From positions 16,023 through 51,374 of the forward strand of contig JAHFJJ010000007.1 of NCBI GenBank assembly GCA_023245895.1: 35,352 nucleotides of DNA, in the 5' to 3' direction. The notes below the pieces were generated by a model. The model was not told the origin of the DNA and searched no databases. It was given only the letters and a program-made list of their open reading frames with translations. Within the stretch, counting starts at the first letter, position 1, and each line of letters begins with the position of its first letter. Positions 1 through 8,806 of this stretch are shown one piece after another. The position numbers and the translations under genes were made by a program. The stretch is from Candidatus Doudnabacteria bacterium. GTDB lineage: Bacteria > Patescibacteriota > Doudnabacteria > UBA920.

Positions 1-120
1 TTTAAGTTCCGCGGCTTTGGCAATTTTAGGGATGCTTGCCCTGCCCAGTTCCAAACAGGCTAAATAGATTTTAGCCTGTTTTTCTGTTAGTCCGGCTGTT
101 ATTAAAGCTTTTTCGTACAT
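1..120 (-). CDS. TrmB-like HTH transcriptional regulator, N-terminus only (runs off the window edge)
   Basis: Reverse complement of 1-120 begins with ATG and reads MYEKALITAGLTEKQAKIYLACLELGRASIPKIAKAAELK, an HTH like the N-termini of the two other TrmB-like genes in the window. Confidence 0.65.
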   Translation of the reverse strand, partial: MYEKALITAGLTEKQAKIYLACLELGRASIPKIAKAAELK

Positions 121-259
121 ATTTTTCGACAACAACTAAAGTATAAATCAGCCTATAAATAAAGGCAAATGCTAGAATTTAAATTTTTAGATGCCAAATT
201 TACAAACTAAATTTACCAATAACTTATTCTATATCCAGATACCAAAAAGGAGGATAAAA

Positions 260-610
260 ATGGGAATAAAATTAGAAGACGTACGCGTGGGAGAAAGAAT
301 AGTTCTAAACGGACGTCCCGGCCGGATTTATACCCTGCTGCAACAGTCCTGTATTAGCGCCTGGCTATTGGAGGTATGCCGGGAAACTGCCCCTGTCTCC
401 GTAGGTTACAAAAACGCGGAGGGTGAAGCTGTGTTGGTCCATGGCGAAGTTATATACACAAATGAAGCAAATTGCATGGCATGCGGCGGGCGGCTAAAGC
501 CACTCCCAAACTATTGCGGCTGGCCGGCATCAACCCATGTTATAACACGCCCAAACTTACAAGCTGTAGACATCTTCAAAGGTAAGAAGAACCTGGGGTC
601 AGCCCAATAA
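260..610 (+). CDS. Hypothetical protein (orphan)
   Basis: Strong SD (AAAGGAGG) just before ATG at 260; the upstream start at 191 of the ORF track is less likely. Confidence 0.55.
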   Translation: MGIKLEDVRVGERIVLNGRPGRIYTLLQQSCISAWLLEVCRETAPVSVGYKNAEGEAVLVHGEVIYTNEANCMACGGRLKPLPNYCGWPASTHVITRPNLQAVDIFKGKKNLGSAQ

Positions 611-622
611 TAAGGAGGATAC

Positions 623-1237
623 ATGGTTGAAATAATTTCCCAGAAAATTGAAGTCACGGGCACTTTCACGTTCAAACCTTTTAATGGGGAAGAATTAAGC
701 AGGTTAATCTGCCAAGCCAGACTTGGCAACCAGGCGGAACTTCTTAAAATACTGCACTGGCCGAAGTCGGACCTGAAATGCGAACCCCCTTCTTGGTCCG
801 GCAATGTAACCGAAAGAAACGACGCGCGGGCCGCAAACAGGCAAATCCATCGGGCTTTAAGTGCCACAAAGCCTAAACAGAAAGAACAGGAAATTGACTA
901 CTGTTTATTTTTAGCCTCCAAGCGGTTTTATGACTGGGAGGGAACTACCGGTGGGCAAGGATACCGTGAAGCCATGGGTGCTGTTGAAGAGACAGGCTAC
1001 AAGTGCGCAAAACTTTCCTGGTTCCTGGCCTTCATTTTACATCTGCCCGATGAACTAAAAAACTTTAAGATAGCCGCCCCAATCGAACTTGAAAATCCGG
1101 AGCAGGTTATGTACCCCTACTACCAAAACAACCGCCTAAGGTTTGAATCAAATTACGGGGACGCTTGTTCGGACTTAGAGCTGGGCGGAATGGATGACGC
1201 GCTGCTGTTTGGGGTTAAAAGCCTGACTGCTGGATAG
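623..1237 (+). CDS. Hypothetical protein
   Basis: ORF with SD (aaggagg) upstream of ATG 623, co-directional with the previous ORF. Confidence 0.6.
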   Translation: MVEIISQKIEVTGTFTFKPFNGEELSRLICQARLGNQAELLKILHWPKSDLKCEPPSWSGNVTERNDARAANRQIHRALSATKPKQKEQEIDYCLFLASKRFYDWEGTTGGQGYREAMGAVEETGYKCAKLSWFLAFILHLPDELKNFKIAAPIELENPEQVMYPYYQNNRLRFESNYGDACSDLELGGMDDALLFGVKSLTAG

Positions 1238-1258
1238 CAAGCGGAAAGACACAAAACT

Positions 1259-1292
1259 TAAAAGGCTTGAACCTAGGTTCGAGCCTTTATTT
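1259..1292. terminator. Intrinsic terminator between convergent genes
   Basis: AAAGGCTTGAACCTAGGTTCGAGCCTTT inverted repeat followed by a T-rich stretch. Confidence 0.7.
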
Positions 1293-1307
1293 TATCTTTA
1301 AATACCG

Positions 1308-2171
1308 TTAACCGGCAATAAACAGCAACCCGGCTAGGCCAACGGCGACTGCCAAAATTTTATGGATTATATGCTTACGCTCTTTTAAAAAGAAAAAAGC
1401 GGCAACCACAACTACGACAGACAGGAAGTTAGAAGCTGAACTGATTACGGAAGCCGTGCTAAGCCTAAGGGCCGATATAAAAGCCGCTGACTTTAGGACG
1501 CTGGCAAGCCCCCAAAAAAATACTATCTTCCTGGCGCCCGTATGTTTACTAAACAACTGCGGCAGGTTTTTAAATTCTTTACGGGCAAGTATAAGCGCCC
1601 AAACAATTTGCGCGCCCCAGCCGTAAACCAAATAAGCGCCAAAATCTACCCTATTAAGCATAAAGCGCTCGTAGGCGAAGGCCACACCCAGAATACCTGT
1701 GGCTAGCAGGCACATTAATACGCCATCAATGCTTGAACGGTTCTTCTTATTAAATTGTGCGGCGGCGGCAAGTACACCGGATACAATCAACAGCCCCGCT
1801 CCAAAAAACTGCGGAGCTCTTAAACTTTCATGCAAGAACGGCAGGGCAATTGCCAATGTAAACAGCGGACTTAAATTATTAATAATAGTAAAAATTCCAA
1901 CGTCAACTTTTTTGTTAGCGTGAAAAGCCGCTATATTGGCAACGGGAAAAATAAGGCTGCCGCCCAATAAAAGCGCTATGTTAGCAACGCCGACATTAAG
2001 ATTGCCTGGTAAGAAAAAATATAAAACCGCCCCGGCAGGCAATAGGAAAAATAAAAAAAATACTGAGTTGATTAGGCGGTTATGTTCGCCGAGCCTTTGA
2101 GCCAATACGCGCCTGAGCAAATAACTCGCGGCGCCAAAAATGAAATAAAAAATAATTAATATTTGCCACAT
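1308..2171 (-). CDS. EamA/DMT-family membrane transporter
   Basis: 287 aa, about 10 hydrophobic segments, EamA-like sequence (NNLSPLFTLAIALPFLHESLRAPQFFGAGLLIVSGV). Confidence 0.8.
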   Translation of the reverse strand: MWQILIIFYFIFGAASYLLRRVLAQRLGEHNRLINSVFFLFFLLPAGAVLYFFLPGNLNVGVANIALLLGGSLIFPVANIAAFHANKKVDVGIFTIINNLSPLFTLAIALPFLHESLRAPQFFGAGLLIVSGVLAAAAQFNKKNRSSIDGVLMCLLATGILGVAFAYERFMLNRVDFGAYLVYGWGAQIVWALILARKEFKNLPQLFSKHTGARKIVFFWGLASVLKSAAFISALRLSTASVISSASNFLSVVVVVAAFFFLKERKHIIHKILAVAVGLAGLLFIAG

Positions 2172-2232
2172 AACAATGCTTGCGTATTTGATAAATTAAA
2201 TATGATTTGATTATAACATCCAAGTACCGCCC

Positions 2233-3594
2233 TTACCTAGGCTCGTTTTTCATTACTGTCAGGCAAACTTGGGTATCGGTTTTCAGTACTTTACAAAAAC
2301 TCTTAAGATCTGTCTCACTCACTCCTGAAAGCCGCGAGTAGCCAATTACGCCGGCGTAGTAAGCGTACTTACGCTGAGGAGTAAAACCTTCAACAAGTTT
2401 TTCCGAACTGCCCAAATTGTGGCTGGTAAAATGCTTCATCATGGTAATGCCCACGCCTTTTAGGCAAAACAAAACATCGGACTCAACAAGTCCGCTGTTC
2501 ACGCATAAGTCAACCGCGCCCGTAAAATCTTTAGGATGGGTGCGCAGGTAGCCCAGGTGCGCGTACAGAAAACATGTGGGCTTTTCGTCTTCTTGCGCGT
2601 TAACGCACGCGGTCAAGGGTTTCTCTAAAGTCCAGCCCAAAGAATCCGCGCCGGCATGGTCCGTAGTCCCCCAAAACATTTCCATCCATACTCCTTCAAA
2701 ACAACGGTAGACGTCGGCCCCGCCAAGGCTCCTGCAGGCGTTTAAAGAAACCGGCACGTCGCGTTTGTTAACAAACATTAAACCGTGTCCGACGCCGTGG
2801 AAACAGCTACCGCGGTTGTTATCGGGAATAGATGAACAAATAGTTTCCGGTTGGCTTTTAAGTTCCGGACGGTGCAAAAATAGTTCCTCCAAAATGCCGT
2901 GTATGTAGCCGCCGGCGCAAATGTCATCCACCGAGGTATGGCTTAAACGGTTTGGGTTGCTAAAAGTCATGGCCGAAGAAAAACCAAATAACTCATAAGC
3001 GCGGTGCCCCAGGTCATGCGACATGTCGTGGCAATCGCGCGAAAGCGCGTTATTGGCTTCTATGGCGTCTATTAGCTTAAAAACAGAATCCGGATCTTTT
3101 TGGTTGAACATGGCCAAAAATTTGTCCCGTACAGCCCGCTGGCCTTCTTTGGTCTTGTCTATATTAGGTAATGGATTTTTGTAATCAATCACCCGCACAA
3201 TCCCCCGGTCTATGGACTTTTCATGGTTATGAAAACCAAAAGTCCCGGGTTTGATGAATTGAAAAACGTAAGACTCTCCCGAATCATAGTCGTGCCGAGC
3301 GTCAAACTCAGCAAAATCAGAATGGATAGGATGCGGGTCCGATGCCGTCCACATGGGGATGTCCGAAACATTTTTAAATTCTACCCGCGAGCCTACGGGT
3401 ACTTCCAACAAGTTTGGCTCATAACCGTCTTTTGTATAGAGCACTTTATACTCCAGCCCTGCCGGAGGGCTAAAGGAAATAACCTGCACTACAGCGGACG
3501 GAAAAATTAAATGGCCGAAAAAAAACAATCCCATGCCCGAAATTAAAATAACCAAGGATACTGAAAGAACAAAGAGTTGGAATTTTTTTAACAT
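2233..3594 (-). CDS. Membrane-anchored/secreted cupredoxin-like domain fused to a His-motif and Cys-pair repeat domain
   Basis: N-terminal TM helix; cupredoxin-like GYEPNLLEVPVGSRVEFKNVS...GTFGFHNHEKS; then CHDMSHDLGHR, GYIHGILEEL, CFHGVGHG and repeated C-x(n)-C-F-x-G units. Confidence 0.65.
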   Translation of the reverse strand: MLKKFQLFVLSVSLVILISGMGLFFFGHLIFPSAVVQVISFSPPAGLEYKVLYTKDGYEPNLLEVPVGSRVEFKNVSDIPMWTASDPHPIHSDFAEFDARHDYDSGESYVFQFIKPGTFGFHNHEKSIDRGIVRVIDYKNPLPNIDKTKEGQRAVRDKFLAMFNQKDPDSVFKLIDAIEANNALSRDCHDMSHDLGHRAYELFGFSSAMTFSNPNRLSHTSVDDICAGGYIHGILEELFLHRPELKSQPETICSSIPDNNRGSCFHGVGHGLMFVNKRDVPVSLNACRSLGGADVYRCFEGVWMEMFWGTTDHAGADSLGWTLEKPLTACVNAQEDEKPTCFLYAHLGYLRTHPKDFTGAVDLCVNSGLVESDVLFCLKGVGITMMKHFTSHNLGSSEKLVEGFTPQRKYAYYAGVIGYSRLSGVSETDLKSFCKVLKTDTQVCLTVMKNEPR

Positions 3595-3613
3595 AAACTG
3601 CGGATTACTAAAC

Positions 3614-5617
3614 TTAGGCGCGCTTTACCGTGCCTAGATTTGCGTCTAAAATAATTTTATCTCCCAACTTTAAACCTGAAGCCCTAAGGTTAAAATTTAC
3701 CGCGACTGGAATGCCGCTTTCCCGGGCCATAATTGCAAGGTGCGACAGCAATCCGCCTTTTTCGGAAACTATACCCTGGATGTAAGGAAAATGCCGGACC
3801 AGGTCCGGAGACAGGATGTCCGTGTATAAAATTGTTTTGGCAGCTGACTGCATGTCCTTGGCTTCTACCAGCGTGCCCTCCCCCACTCCGGGGGAAACAC
3901 CCAAAAGCTTACCGGCTAATGCCTGTTTTTTTAGCGAAGAAGTTAAAAGTCCGGGTAGATTAAATTTATTATATTTTTCATATTCCAGCCTTAGGCTCTG
4001 GCCTGCCCCTTCGGACAAATTTTCTTTTTGGAGCTGTCCGATGGAAAAGAAAAAAATATTTTCCCTGCTTTTAAATTTATTTTTTTGCGCGACTAAATAT
4101 AATTCATGCCTTAATAAACCTATATTCTTTACTGTCAGCCACCTGCCATATTCCCTAAGCCGGTTAAAACTTTGTGCCAGCCCGATAATTGGTTTTAGGT
4201 AAGCCTGCTTGAACTGGGACAAGCCGGCAAGAGGACTTGGTTGTTGTAGCGCGGCTAATTTCAAACGACTTACAAACGGGCTCAAGTCCGAAACTTCCAA
4301 AGAATTTCCCTGAAAATTTTGTACGGCCTTAACTTCCAAATCTTCCACATCGCCGCCCGAAGAAAGCAGGGCGGCAATATTAAGCCCTTCTTTTTGCGCG
4401 GCCATTTGCAGGCGTTTAATGGCTTTTTCCGCCAGCAAATTTATATTAAAAATAATTTCGTAATCGGCCAAAAAATTTTCCAGGGCTTGGTCAAAATTTT
4501 TAGGCTGGGCTCCTGTTAGAAGTTTTTCTTTAACCTTCCCGGCCAAGTCCAAAGAACCCAAGGGCAAAAGGTTAAGCCGAAAAATATTTTTTAATGATGT
4601 AAACAAGCCTTCACCCATACTAAATTTAGGGCTGAAGCTATTGCCTTTTAAGTAAGTGTAGGCGGGCAGGAGGGTTTTAATTTCCTGTTCCCTGTCCGCG
4701 TAAAGTTGGTTGCCGAATACTTTTAAAAAATTAAGCGCCTTGTAAGAAATGCCGTAGTGTTTATAAACCTTATCTACCGGGCCGCCTTGCGCGTAAATTT
4801 TTTCCAGCAGGCTTAAAGTAAAAGGGGTCGGCCTGGGGGCTATTTCGGAAATTTCGGTTTTTTCAAAAATATACTTTTGGTTTTTGGGTAAAATAACATC
4901 TAAAAAAATAAACTCTTCTTGGGCAAAACCTGAAAGGCTGGTAATTGGCCTGCTTTGCAAATAAAAAAATTGCCCAGCCCTTACGCACCATTCTATGTCC
5001 TGGGGAAAACCAAACTCTTTTTCAATTAATTGGAAATTTTTAATGGCTTTGGGTAAACCAGGCAAGTCTTTTGCCTCCAATGCTTCGTTCCAATAAAATT
5101 CCAGCCTTATAGGCAAAACTTTCCCTCCGACTATGCCTTCTCCGGCTCCTTGATGATATTCAATTACCATTTCCCTGCCGTGTTGGGGGTTCCTGGTAAA
5201 AGCCACCCCCGCGTAGTCGGCCTCAATATATTCCTGGACAATAATAGAAAAAATAGATAAATCGCCTTTCAGTTTTTGCTTTGCGTCCTCAATAACTTCT
5301 AAAATAGCCTTGCCTAAGTGTTCTCGTGTAACATTTGTCTTTGTCATAAACTGCCCGGCGTAAGAACTTTTGGCGCTATCTTCTATCAATGCGCTGGAAC
5401 GCACGGCGTAAACTGGGCAGTTAAGCGCAGCAGTAATTTCTTTTACCAAATTTTCTAAATCACTTTGACTATCCTGAATCAGAGAACAAATCACGCTCGA
5501 TGGAACCGCGACAAAATCTGGCACGTTTAAACCTAAACCTTTCAGCTTTGAAAGGTTTAGGGTCTTGGCACCTACACGGCCCTTATGGTCTTGGACCTTT
5601 TCAGGCAAGATGATCAT
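3614..5617 (-). CDS. PEP-utilising phosphotransferase: PPDK/PEP-synthase-type ATP-grasp domain plus linker plus C-terminal swivelling His domain (rifampin-phosphotransferase-like architecture)
   Basis: VYAVRSSALIEDSAKSSYAGQF..., QDIEWCVRAGQFFYLQSRPI, and C-terminal GIVSEKGGLLSHLAIMARESGIPVAVN; no PEP-binding TIM barrel follows. Confidence 0.75.
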   Translation of the reverse strand: MIILPEKVQDHKGRVGAKTLNLSKLKGLGLNVPDFVAVPSSVICSLIQDSQSDLENLVKEITAALNCPVYAVRSSALIEDSAKSSYAGQFMTKTNVTREHLGKAILEVIEDAKQKLKGDLSIFSIIVQEYIEADYAGVAFTRNPQHGREMVIEYHQGAGEGIVGGKVLPIRLEFYWNEALEAKDLPGLPKAIKNFQLIEKEFGFPQDIEWCVRAGQFFYLQSRPITSLSGFAQEEFIFLDVILPKNQKYIFEKTEISEIAPRPTPFTLSLLEKIYAQGGPVDKVYKHYGISYKALNFLKVFGNQLYADREQEIKTLLPAYTYLKGNSFSPKFSMGEGLFTSLKNIFRLNLLPLGSLDLAGKVKEKLLTGAQPKNFDQALENFLADYEIIFNINLLAEKAIKRLQMAAQKEGLNIAALLSSGGDVEDLEVKAVQNFQGNSLEVSDLSPFVSRLKLAALQQPSPLAGLSQFKQAYLKPIIGLAQSFNRLREYGRWLTVKNIGLLRHELYLVAQKNKFKSRENIFFFSIGQLQKENLSEGAGQSLRLEYEKYNKFNLPGLLTSSLKKQALAGKLLGVSPGVGEGTLVEAKDMQSAAKTILYTDILSPDLVRHFPYIQGIVSEKGGLLSHLAIMARESGIPVAVNFNLRASGLKLGDKIILDANLGTVKRA

Positions 5618-5618
5618 A

Positions 5619-7073
5619 TTACTTGTATTCCCAGGGTTTGTTATATCTTCCCAAAAATGTATGGCCTTTTTTTTCCAATTTCACGCCTGTTATTTTGGCA
5701 TCAAAACAACTCACAAAATCATCACAGACAGTAATAACAGCTGCGTTAGGCGGGACTTGGGCCAGGGTTTTTTCCATTTGGCTGGTAGGCGTATATATAG
5801 TAGGAATGGGGATACTGCCAGTCATGTGATTTTTTTGATAGCTGGAGGGCTGACGAGAATCCACAATTACAACGCCCTGGCTTATGTAGCTTTTTACCTG
5901 CTCGGTCGTAAATACAGTTTGGTACCGCTCTGCCGAATACTTGGACAAAAACTTTATTCCTCCCTCCCATTTGCCGCCAAATGAAACCCAGCCGTCCGCG
6001 CCATTTGCCAAATACCGGGAAACAATATTTTTTGACCGCAAAAATTCCGCGACCTCTTTGCCGCGAATGCCGGACCAACACAGCACGTAAACTTCCCTGT
6101 CCTGCGGGAGCTCAATCCACTGGCCGGCTAAAAGGTCAGCAAAGCGAATATGCCGGCTGTTTGGGAAGTAACCGACTTCGTACTCTTCATCCTCTCTGGC
6201 ATCAAGCACGTAAGCGCCTTTTTGCGCGGTTTTTGTTTGGAAATCTTCATTGCTTATAATTATGGGGGCTTTCTTATTGTGTTCAAAAAAAACTGAGGTA
6301 ACTCCAGAAGCCATACCGGTTGAATTAGGGCTTAAGCCCTCGGGCTGGGTTTGGGCCAGGGTTCGGACTTGGGAATTCTCTATATTAAACTCCCCGGCCG
6401 CAGTTTTTTTCAACCTCATAAGTACCGCATATCGGGTAGCGCCTGTTGTTTCCTTCAAAGTCAAACCCAGGGAATAAAAATTCTCTGAAATCTTTTGGAC
6501 GCTGTCGACTGTTACGCTTTGGGTGTCCTTATACCATCCTTTATAAGTGGAGTAAGAAACAGTTTTTGCTGATACCGCGTAGGCAGCCTCAGTATTGCCG
6601 GCATTTAAGTTATTGTAGTAAGCTTTTATGAATTCCTCTCCGCTGTCTACTGGTTTCTGCCCCCTTGGAAGGACAGCGGCTTGAAGCTCACCAACTTTAA
6701 GTTTGTCCAAACTTACCCCCTGCTCCTCGGGAAGTTTTAAACTCTGCTGTTTGCTTTCTTCAACCCATTGTTTATAGGCCTGGTCTTGCCTGTACTGTTC
6801 ATAAAAATAGGCTCCAGCCAGGGATAACCCAAGAACAACCACAGCCAAAAGCGCCCACATAAGTTTCCCGTGCCTTACAAACCATGGGTGGGACTGAAAA
6901 AAACGCCTAAAGCTGCCAATGACAACCGAAAAACCCAGGACTATAAAAGTAAAGATCTGGACAATTTGCGAGCCAATATTAAAAATAAAATCCGGCGGCG
7001 GGACGGCGTAGGCTGTCTGGACGCTCCCGGCTCCAAGAACACAAAAAATAATAATTGCAAAATATACGTACAT
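5619..7073 (-). CDS. Membrane protein with two tandem rhodanese-like domains
   Basis: Two N-terminal hydrophobic helices; rhodanese 1 with CWSGIRG active-site loop, rhodanese 2 with CDDFVSCFDA; likely ATG at 7073 rather than 7127. Confidence 0.75.
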   Translation of the reverse strand: MYVYFAIIIFCVLGAGSVQTAYAVPPPDFIFNIGSQIVQIFTFIVLGFSVVIGSFRRFFQSHPWFVRHGKLMWALLAVVVLGLSLAGAYFYEQYRQDQAYKQWVEESKQQSLKLPEEQGVSLDKLKVGELQAAVLPRGQKPVDSGEEFIKAYYNNLNAGNTEAAYAVSAKTVSYSTYKGWYKDTQSVTVDSVQKISENFYSLGLTLKETTGATRYAVLMRLKKTAAGEFNIENSQVRTLAQTQPEGLSPNSTGMASGVTSVFFEHNKKAPIIISNEDFQTKTAQKGAYVLDAREDEEYEVGYFPNSRHIRFADLLAGQWIELPQDREVYVLCWSGIRGKEVAEFLRSKNIVSRYLANGADGWVSFGGKWEGGIKFLSKYSAERYQTVFTTEQVKSYISQGVVIVDSRQPSSYQKNHMTGSIPIPTIYTPTSQMEKTLAQVPPNAAVITVCDDFVSCFDAKITGVKLEKKGHTFLGRYNKPWEYK

Positions 7074-7084
7074 AAGCTGATATT

Positions 7085-7100
7085 TGCTATAATTATACCA
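7085..7100. promoter_or_regulatory. Symmetric bidirectional extended -10 promoter
   Basis: TGCTATAATTATACCA: TGnTATAAT on + (7085-7093) and TGnTATAAT on - (7092-7100). Confidence 0.55.
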
Positions 7101-8125
7101 TGGACACGCCACCAAACAGGTTTGCAAACCGACAAAATATCAAGCGTCTAAAACTTGCCGCTGTCTTGTTGCTAGTTGCCGTGTTGGCAGCCGGAGCCGG
7201 ACTTGGCGGTGCAAGGTGGCTGTTTAAATACAGGCCAAGCATTGTTTGCGACCAGGCTTGCCAAAATGCCGTTACTCCCGACCACCGCTTCTTTTCCGAC
7301 GAGCTCATGCTGGTAGGACAAACAGAAAACGGCGCGCCCTTTTTGCTTTCCTTAGACCTTAACCGGAAAAGGGTTGCCGACTCCTACAGCCATTACTATT
7401 ATGCCGATTATATTTACCAAGACCAGCACGGCCAGCGGTATTCAGTTTTTAATAATACTTCCCAAAATGTCGTAGCCAGCGATTTCCTGACATCTGTTAC
7501 TTATAAAGCATCAGAAGACCTGTCCGCACGAGAAAACTACGCTTTTAACTTTAGCTACAAAGACTTAAACGTGCAGGCGGATTTAAAAAACTTTAACGGG
7601 GATTTTTTGGTAAAAAATACCCTGGATTACACCAAGTACATAAGCGAAGGGGACGCGGACGTGAGCGTAAACGGCAAACAATACCGCATGCATGCGCTTT
7701 TGAGTAAAATATATACTCCCTACTATGACAAGTACGTATTTTTTAACGGCTACAACGACTTAAGTTCGCTTTCCCAGCTCTTTATACTCTGGGACGCGCA
7801 AGGCAACTTTTACCTGCTGGACCAGTCCACTACCTACGCCTTCAATACAGACTATAGGCCCCACACCTGGGTGCTCTACAAAAATAAAGCGGGGCAGTAC
7901 ATGAAAAAAGCTTTCTCTGCCGACATCCAAGCAGAGCAGGAAAAATTTGTTCCCCAAAAATGGTCTGTTTATATTCCTGATCTTGATGTTAGTTTAGACC
8001 TAGCGCCGGGCATTTTTACTACCGACGAAAAAGACAAAGGCTGGATTCAAGGCACAATTACCACCCAATCAGGCCCCATGCCAATAAACGGATATTTCTT
8101 TTTCCATAAGTATGGGGATAAGTAG
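7100..8125 (+). CDS. Hypothetical membrane-anchored extracytoplasmic protein (possibly lipocalin/AttH-like)
   Basis: N-terminal TM helix followed by a Tyr/Asn-rich beta-strand-like ectodomain; family call is weak. Confidence 0.55.
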   Translation: MDTPPNRFANRQNIKRLKLAAVLLLVAVLAAGAGLGGARWLFKYRPSIVCDQACQNAVTPDHRFFSDELMLVGQTENGAPFLLSLDLNRKRVADSYSHYYYADYIYQDQHGQRYSVFNNTSQNVVASDFLTSVTYKASEDLSARENYAFNFSYKDLNVQADLKNFNGDFLVKNTLDYTKYISEGDADVSVNGKQYRMHALLSKIYTPYYDKYVFFNGYNDLSSLSQLFILWDAQGNFYLLDQSTTYAFNTDYRPHTWVLYKNKAGQYMKKAFSADIQAEQEKFVPQKWSVYIPDLDVSLDLAPGIFTTDEKDKGWIQGTITTQSGPMPINGYFFFHKYGDK

Positions 8126-8137
8126 CCGCTGAAAAAT

Positions 8138-8719
8138 TCATTTTAGAATTTCATTAGCCAGCTCGTTTATGCCAACCTTTTTTTCCGCGGAGTAAGGGAT
8201 GAGCTTTTTGTCCCCCACCACTTCCTGGATTTCCTTAAGCTGTTTTTGAAGCAGGGATTTTTTTATTTTGTCTATTTTATTTGCTACTACTATAATATCG
8301 CGCCCTTGGCCCTTAAGGCTAAAAAGCATTTCCATGTCGTTGTTGGTCGCGCCAACGTTGGCGTCTATAATAAGCACTACCTTTTTAACTTCCACATCTG
8401 ACTGGAAAAAATACCAATAAATTAATCTTTGTATGTTTTCCTGTGCTTCCTTGGATGCCTTAGCAAAACCATAGCCGGGCAAGTCCACCAAGTAAAAAGA
8501 ATCCGCGCCCTTGGCGGAAACTAAAAACAAGTTTATCTCCTGCGTGCGTCCGGGGAAAGAACTGGTGCGCGCCAAATCTTTTTTATTAGCCAAAGTATTA
8601 ATTACGCTTGACTTGCCCACATTGGAACGGCCAATAAAAGCAACCTGGGGAATGCCGTCCCCCAGTATCTCGTCCGGCCCGGTTATGCCTTTAACAAACT
8701 TTGCTGATGTTATGTTCAT
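8138..8719 (-). CDS. engB: Ribosome biogenesis GTP-binding protein YihA/YsxC/EngB
   Basis: GRSNVGKSSVIN (G1), DLPGYGFA (G3), ANKIDK (G4), PGRTQEINLF. Confidence 0.93.
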   Translation of the reverse strand: MNITSAKFVKGITGPDEILGDGIPQVAFIGRSNVGKSSVINTLANKKDLARTSSFPGRTQEINLFLVSAKGADSFYLVDLPGYGFAKASKEAQENIQRLIYWYFFQSDVEVKKVVLIIDANVGATNNDMEMLFSLKGQGRDIIVVANKIDKIKKSLLQKQLKEIQEVVGDKKLIPYSAEKKVGINELANEILK

Positions 8720-8741
8720 AGGTGAATGATAGCATATAAAG

Positions 8742-8772
8742 AAAAAATCCCGACTTTATGTCGGGATTTTTT
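8742..8772. terminator. Bidirectional intrinsic terminator
   Basis: AAAAAATCCCGAC TTTAT GTCGGGATTTTTT. Confidence 0.85.
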
Positions 8773-8806
8773 CTGGCTAAGCCAGTCCAAGGTATGTACT
8801 TGTCCA

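Noticed and set aside
511-867. 118-aa minus-strand ORF
   Set aside because: Antisense to two SD-preceded plus-strand ORFs with no independent signal.
3816-4202. 128-aa plus-strand ORF
   Set aside because: Antisense to the PEP-utilising phosphotransferase, whose conserved motifs define the coding strand.
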